Assembly (NCBI GenBank): GCA_005788065.1
Contig: SXZD01000141.1
Coordinates: forward strand, 1-9,495
Length of the DNA: 9,495 bases
Origin: Burkholderiales bacterium
GTDB taxonomy: Bacteria; Pseudomonadota; Gammaproteobacteria; Burkholderiales; Burkholderiaceae_B
Reading direction: 5' to 3'
A model generated the notes under the pieces. The model was not told where the DNA came from. It saw only the letters and a program-made list of their open reading frames with translations, and made no database searches. Positions 5,650 to 9,495 of the stretch are shown in pieces (within the stretch, counting starts at the first letter, position 1; the number at the start of each line of letters is the position of its first letter). The translations under genes and the position numbers were made by a program.

Positions 5650-7152
5650 TCAAAGCGGAGGGTTCTGTTTCATGTCGGCAGCGCACAGGCGGAAAATCGT
5701 CGCCGGGTTGTTGCTGCTTTCGAATACGTTGCGGCGGCAGTAGGTCGGATCGGGATAGAACTCGCCCATCTTCTGCTTTGGATCGTCGCTGGCATTGACG
5801 AACTGGATGGCCTGTTTGAAAGCAGGGTTGACCAGCATGTGCCGATACAGCACCAGGGCGTCAGGGTAGGGACCCCAGGGCAGCCAGACCATGCCGTTGT
5901 CACGGGTAACGTTCTTGGGACGGTCGGCTTCGTCCGAAATCACGACCGTAAAATAACCGTCCGCATCCACGGGTGTGTTTTCATCGGCGGTGCAGCCTGA
6001 GTAGCGTTGCGTGGTGAATTCGTTTTGGCAGATGGACCAATAGCGCAGTTGTTCCTGACCGAAGCCGCTCTTGACCATGTCATTGCGGAAGGTTGGTGCT
6101 TTGGCGCGGATGATGGCGATATTGCCAAACCGGCGCGAAAAGGACGTGGTGGTGTAGGCGTTATGGAGGTTGTTCAAAAAGCCGCCACCGCCGGCAGATG
6201 CTGCCGGTATCTGGGGAATGCGGCTCTGGCAACTGCCCGGGTCCAGTGCCGTGAATGAATTGCAGGCCGGCAGGGGTTTTCCCAGCGAGTTGTTGCCGAT
6301 GTCCACCGCTGCGCCAGCCAGTCCGTAGAAAACGCGCGAGCGTGGCGGATAGCCCGCTACGGGGAAGTCTACCGCCAGTGTGTCGGGGTAGTCGATTGCA
6401 TTGGTTCGTCCGTTGATGCCCGGAGACGGAATCAGCCCCGAACCCGATGGCAGGAAAGGCTCTGCGCAATTCGGAATCTCTCCGTAGACGGTCTTGCCGT
6501 CAGCACTTTCAACCGTCAGGGTTGGCAGACCGACGCCGCCATCGCGGAATTCGCCTTTGCGCGACAGGTAGGTGCGGTAGAGGATGAGGACGTTACCCGC
6601 GTTCGGAATGCCGCGGTCGCCCGTGCCGAACACGCCGCTGTACAAGGTGTTGGGTTGGCGGGTGACTTTCGCGTTTTGGGCGGGAGAGTCGCCAAATGCA
6701 ATGTAGGCGGTGTAGCTGCCGCCAGGATCTCCGCCGGAAATGAAGGGGTTGATACCCTGGGTGGCGCTCAGTTCAATATCGGCCAGCGCATCGGTGGCGC
6801 GCTGCGCAGGATCATAGATGTTGAAAGAAAAATAGCGTGCGTCCGGAAACCGTCCGTCCATCCTGACGCGCAGGTTGGGTGCCACCGGCACCAGTGCGGC
6901 CCAGTAACGGGCGGCATCGTCGGGGTAGGCAATATTGCCCTTGTCTTCATCCGATCCCGCTATCCAGCTGCATCCCAGTCCGCCGGGCGCTTGGGCAGCC
7001 TGTATCGTCTGGCTGCTGTTGGTGCGCGTTGAGCCCGCTGCATTGCCGGAGGGGGCATCCAAACCGCAGCCTGACAGGGTGGATGCGGCAGCCGCGATGG
7101 CGAGCGTCATGGTAGATCGGGCAACCGGGAGGGGGCGAAGGCGGTAAGGCAT
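5650..7152 (-). CDS. Cys-rich predicted lipoprotein of an uncharacterised secreted family
   Basis: The 500-residue product has an Arg-rich start (MPYRLRPLPVARS), a hydrophobic stretch and a lipobox LSGC with Cys29 as the lipidation site and Gly at +2. A Ser/Thr/Ala linker runs to about residue 57. The body contains striking motifs: GRFPDARYFSFNIYD (100-114), NVLILYRTYLSRKG and GGVGLPTLTV (187-214), LRYWSICQNE (369-378), VVISDEADRPKN (403-414) and WLPWGPYPDALVLYRHML (423-440). From memory, similar strings recur in unnamed secreted proteins of actinobacteria and proteobacteria, but no function is known to me. Eight cysteines besides the lipidated one (61, 229, 297, 308, 375, 387, 472, 490) suggest four disulfides. 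It is the first gene of a two-gene unit with the 616-residue lipoprotein and diverges from the phospholipase-like gene. The start at 7152 fits the signal peptide, although no ribosome site is visible. Confidence 0.78.
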   Translation of the reverse strand: MPYRLRPLPVARSTMTLAIAAAASTLSGCGLDAPSGNAAGSTRTNSSQTIQAAQAPGGLGCSWIAGSDEDKGNIAYPDDAARYWAALVPVAPNLRVRMDGRFPDARYFSFNIYDPAQRATDALADIELSATQGINPFISGGDPGGSYTAYIAFGDSPAQNAKVTRQPNTLYSGVFGTGDRGIPNAGNVLILYRTYLSRKGEFRDGGVGLPTLTVESADGKTVYGEIPNCAEPFLPSGSGLIPSPGINGRTNAIDYPDTLAVDFPVAGYPPRSRVFYGLAGAAVDIGNNSLGKPLPACNSFTALDPGSCQSRIPQIPAASAGGGGFLNNLHNAYTTTSFSRRFGNIAIIRAKAPTFRNDMVKSGFGQEQLRYWSICQNEFTTQRYSGCTADENTPVDADGYFTVVISDEADRPKNVTRDNGMVWLPWGPYPDALVLYRHMLVNPAFKQAIQFVNASDDPKQKMGEFYPDPTYCRRNVFESSNNPATIFRLCAADMKQNPPL

Positions 7153-7292
7153 CGTGGAGGCTCATATGGTGGATGTTTCGCCGTTGATACTTCCCGGTAA
7201 CTTGTTTCGGATTCGTATTTCTGATGCGAGCGCATATGAGCATTTGTTGCGGTTTTTTGAATCTGCGCAGAGCTCTCTGCAGTAACAACCAC
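7153..7292. promoter_or_regulatory. Divergent intergenic region between lipoprotein genes
   Basis: These 140 bases must drive both the leftward two-gene lipoprotein unit and the rightward phospholipase-like gene. Two dyads are visible: ATGCG-AG-CGCAT (7224-7235), near the middle, and GCAGAG-CT-CTCTGC (7267-7280), which ends 12 bases before the rightward start codon and could be in its leader. No -10/-35 pair of good quality could be chosen by eye on either strand. Shared regulation is inferred from the layout. Confidence 0.4.
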
Positions 7293-8774
7293 ATGAAACC
7301 TGCACACATCCCCGGCACACTGATCGCCGCCGCCCTGTCCACCCTGCTTGCCGCCTGCGGCAGCGAGTTCGACGCGGCTGCGCCTCAAACCATCGCTGGC
7401 AATACCACGGCACCTTCAGAGGCCGGCCAACCGCAGTCGCCATCTGTTGACCCGGCTTCGCAGGCCGTCAAGCCCAACAGCGAGGGTTACACGCAGTCCA
7501 AAATCACTTTCCCGTCGTGTTACAACCCGGCCAGCACTTCGGGCGAAACCGTGGGTGCACATGCGTGCAGCTGGTCTTTCAATGCCCTGAAACTGCAGAG
7601 CCTCATTTCCCAGCGCTTGCCCCTGGTGCAGTCGCCCTTCATTGCCACGCACAATTCATTCAACTCCAGCGCTTATCCCGGTCTTTCAAGCAGCGGTGAC
7701 CCTAACCACACCCTTTCGATCGGCGATCAGTTGGCACTCGGCATGAGCGGCCTTGAGCTGGATGTGCACTGGATTTTCCATGCGGCCAGCCAGCGTTTCG
7801 CGCCGGTCATCTGCCATGGGGTCGGTGCCAGTCAGGGGCACGTGGGGTGTACGCCCCAGGATCGTCTGCTTGCGGACGGCCTGAAAGAAATCCGCGCTTT
7901 CCTGGACAAGCCGGAAAGCGCCGGTACCGTATTGCTGATTGATATTGAAAACGCGCTGCAGGCGTATGTGCCACCCAACGGATCGGAAGTGTCGATTGAG
8001 GGTCACAACGAAGCAGCCACGCTGATGAAAGAGATTTTGGGTGTCAAGGTGTTTTTGCCGGCAGAAGCAGGCAAATGCAACAGCATCAACCCGACAACAT
8101 TTACCAAACAGCAGGTGCTCGATGCCGGCAAACAGGTGGTCATTATCGGTGGTTGTGGCGCCGGTACTGTATGGCCTACGGTGGTATTCGATATGCCGCG
8201 CAAGCAGAAAGCCAATGACGGTTTCGATGCAAAAACCTGCGAGGCAGATTTCTTTGCAGCGGCTGACTACCGTTCAACGTTCACGCGCATCTGGCATGAC
8301 AGCACACGCCTGAGTTCGGTTGCCATTCAAGGCCTCAAGCCCATCGATGTAACCGAGTTGGCTGCAATGGTGAAGTGCGGCTTACATCAGCCTTCGCTGG
8401 ATCAATTGACGGTGGGTGACCCGCGTTTGCCTGTTACCGTCTGGAGCTGGGATGTTGCGCATCCCAAGCCTGCCACATCTGCACAGTGCGCCAGCATGGC
8501 GTCCAACGGACGCTGGCGCAATGGCAACTGCGCGCAGACCATCTCATATGCATGCCGCGCAGGGGATCAATGGAAAATCACCAGCAGTACCGGTGCATGG
8601 GCACTGGGTCGCAATGTGTGCGAGGCGGCGGGCATGAAGTTTGATCTGCCCCGCACGGCTGCTGACAACCTCAAACTCAACGAAGCCCGTGCGGTTGCGA
8701 AAGCAGACAGCGTGTGGATCAACTGGAGCGACACAACGGGGCAGGGTAACTTCGGTGTGCCGCCGGCGCAGTGA
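7293..8774 (+). CDS. Lipoprotein with calcium-dependent PI-PLC-like phosphodiesterase domain
   Basis: The 493-residue product has a short signal (MKPAHIPGTL) and lipobox LAAC with Cys22 lipidated and Gly at +2, then a Pro/Ser/Ala linker to about residue 68. The catalytic region aligns by eye with the X half of eukaryotic phospholipase C and the calcium-dependent bacterial PI-PLC family (PI-PLC-C1 type): ATHNSF gives His120 and Asn121; GDQLALGMSGLELDVHW gives Glu155 and Asp157; PVICHG gives the second His175; LLIDIEN gives Glu219. In that family these are the general acid/base histidines and the Ca ligands, so cleavage of a phosphodiester such as phosphatidylinositol or a related lipid is expected; the substrate is inferred. 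TVWSWDVAHP (382-391) resembles the last barrel strand. After it comes a Cys/Trp-rich tail (399-493; GRWRNGNC, YACRAGDQW, VWINWSD). The ATG at 7293 gives the proper signal peptide; the open frame extends 69 bases upstream without signal-like sequence. Cys residues at 76, 92, 174 and beyond suggest disulfides. Confidence 0.85.
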   Translation: MKPAHIPGTLIAAALSTLLAACGSEFDAAAPQTIAGNTTAPSEAGQPQSPSVDPASQAVKPNSEGYTQSKITFPSCYNPASTSGETVGAHACSWSFNALKLQSLISQRLPLVQSPFIATHNSFNSSAYPGLSSSGDPNHTLSIGDQLALGMSGLELDVHWIFHAASQRFAPVICHGVGASQGHVGCTPQDRLLADGLKEIRAFLDKPESAGTVLLIDIENALQAYVPPNGSEVSIEGHNEAATLMKEILGVKVFLPAEAGKCNSINPTTFTKQQVLDAGKQVVIIGGCGAGTVWPTVVFDMPRKQKANDGFDAKTCEADFFAAADYRSTFTRIWHDSTRLSSVAIQGLKPIDVTELAAMVKCGLHQPSLDQLTVGDPRLPVTVWSWDVAHPKPATSAQCASMASNGRWRNGNCAQTISYACRAGDQWKITSSTGAWALGRNVCEAAGMKFDLPRTAADNLKLNEARAVAKADSVWINWSDTTGQGNFGVPPAQ

Positions 8775-8951
8775 TGTAACGTAGTGACGAGTACCGAGTA
8801 CCGAGTGGTCGAGTGACGAGTAGGTGCTCTGTTTGACTGCGTTCTTACAAATTACCTGATCACGTTATCGGGAACGCGGAGCATTAAGCGGCGACTCGTC
8901 ACTCGGTCACTCGGTACTCGTCACTTCTCCCCGTCACTCATCACTTTCTTT
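8775..8951. repeat. Block of about 7-base repeats forming a large inverted repeat
   Basis: No gene is seen here. The left arm (8783-8822) is built of units such as AGTGACG, AGTACCG, AGTACCG, AGTGGTCG, AGTGACG. The right arm (8893-8925) carries the same units on the other strand, read there as AGTGACG, AGTACCG, AGTGACCG, AGTGACG. The first 17 bases of the left arm are the exact complement of the last 17 of the right arm, and the remainder pairs with one unit missing. More degenerate units (GTCACTC, ATCACT) follow to 8945. The centre holds a smaller dyad, GCGTTC (8839-8844) with GAACGC (8872-8877). Lying between convergent genes, the block could act as a two-way transcription barrier or be an expanding intergenic repeat. 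Confidence 0.75.
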
Positions 8952-9495
8952 TCACACCATGGCCGGATAGTCCGTATATCCTTCCGCGCCGCCACCATAG
9001 AAGGTCTGCGGGTTGGGTTCATTCAAGGGCGCATTCAGTTCCAACCGCTTGACCAGATCCGGGTTGGCCAGATAGGCACGACCAAACGCAATCGCATCCG
9101 CACGCCCCGTCTCAACCGCATCAATCGCCATATCGCGCGTGTAGCCGTTGTTGGCGATGTACACACCCTTGAAGGTGCGGCGCGCCCACGCATAATCAAA
9201 ACCTGGCAGGTCGCGCGGACCGCCGGTAGCACCTTCAATCATGTCGATGAAGGCGATGCCGCGCTTGTTCAGTTCTTCGATCAGATATCCGAAAACCGCT
9301 TGCGGGTTGGTGTCTGACAGGTTGTTGAAGGGCGTCAGTGGCGACAAGCGGATACCGACTCGCCCTGCGCCCAATTCAGCCACACACGCGTCCACGATCT
9401 CCAGGGCGAAGCGGCAGCGGTTTTCAACGGAGCCACCGTAGGCATCGGTCCGCTTGTTGGCACCATCGCGCAAAAACTGGTCGATCAGATAACCG
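8952..9495 (-). CDS. nemA: Old Yellow Enzyme family FMN-dependent ene-reductase, NemA-like (partial, C-terminal half)
   Basis: The gene runs off the right edge; about 180 residues, the C-terminal half of a usual 360-residue protein, are present. Motifs follow the NemA/OYE order: GYLIDQFLRD and RTDAYGGSVENRCRF, GIRLSP (the Arg that contacts FMN), GIAFIDMIEG, IANNGYTRD, AIAFGRAYLANPDLVKRL (FMN phosphate-binding end of the barrel), and the ending FYGGGAEGYTDYPAMV, which closely matches the end of E. coli NemA (FYGGGAEGYTDYP). The enzyme would reduce activated C=C bonds or nitro/maleimide compounds with NAD(P)H in the cytoplasm. The substrate-binding His/Asn pair and catalytic Tyr lie before the visible part. 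The TTG at 9473 is internal, not a start, because homology continues to the edge. The gene symbol is by similarity; other OYE names are possible. Confidence 0.92.
   Translation of the reverse strand, partial: GYLIDQFLRDGANKRTDAYGGSVENRCRFALEIVDACVAELGAGRVGIRLSPLTPFNNLSDTNPQAVFGYLIEELNKRGIAFIDMIEGATGGPRDLPGFDYAWARRTFKGVYIANNGYTRDMAIDAVETGRADAIAFGRAYLANPDLVKRLELNAPLNEPNPQTFYGGGAEGYTDYPAMV

Noticed and set aside
5323..6000. A 225-residue plus-strand open frame
   Set aside because: It lies opposite the two lipoprotein genes, has no signal, motif or ribosome site, and reads as an antisense shadow of high-GC coding DNA.
7224..7292. Longer N-terminus for the PI-PLC-like lipoprotein
   Set aside because: The extra 23 residues contain several cysteines and no signal features, and the ATG at 7293 gives a standard lipoprotein signal.
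8783..8945. CRISPR array
   Set aside because: Units are about 7 bases, contiguous, and in both orientations; there are no 25-40-base repeats with unique spacers and no cas genes.

Overview
The window looks like a stretch of a Gram-negative proteobacterial chromosome, most likely a betaproteobacterium (inferred from moderately high GC, signal peptides and lipoboxes, a PsiF-repeat protein, a periplasmic FKBP and a NemA-type reductase). Nothing here fixes the genus.

Left end (1-920): the edge of an integrated element. It holds the tail of an unidentified plus-strand gene, a tyrosine integrase cut off before its catalytic domain (minus strand), about 260 bases of non-coding DNA with dyads, and then only the 3' part of a tRNA gene with a CAU anticodon, starting at the anticodon loop and ending in CCA. 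A strong intrinsic terminator follows the tRNA remnant. The simplest reading is that an island inserted into this tRNA gene; the island lies to the left, and ordinary chromosome starts after the tRNA remnant.

Middle (972-3711): a -10 box directly abutting a long dyad lies about 165 bases upstream of a winged-helix/Fic-domain protein whose Fic motif has Gln where the catalytic His should be. Then come a periplasmic FKBP-type peptidyl-prolyl isomerase and a small two-repeat PsiF protein, all on the plus strand, ending near a GC-rich palindrome.

Right (3798-8774): the most interesting part is a divergent locus of three predicted lipoproteins. Two (500 and 616 residues, eight and ten cysteines besides the lipidated one) are encoded back to back on the minus strand with one base between stop and start. 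The third, facing the other way across a 140-base intergenic region, is a lipoprotein with the full residue set of a calcium-dependent, eukaryote-like phosphatidylinositol phospholipase C (His-Asn, Glu-x-Asp, His, Glu) plus a Cys/Trp-rich tail. Together they look like a surface or periplasmic module, perhaps acting on a phosphodiester lipid or glycolipid; that function is inference.

End (8775-9495): a block of about 7-base repeats arranged as a large inverted repeat separates the phospholipase-like gene from the convergent, incomplete gene of an Old Yellow Enzyme family reductase (NemA-like).
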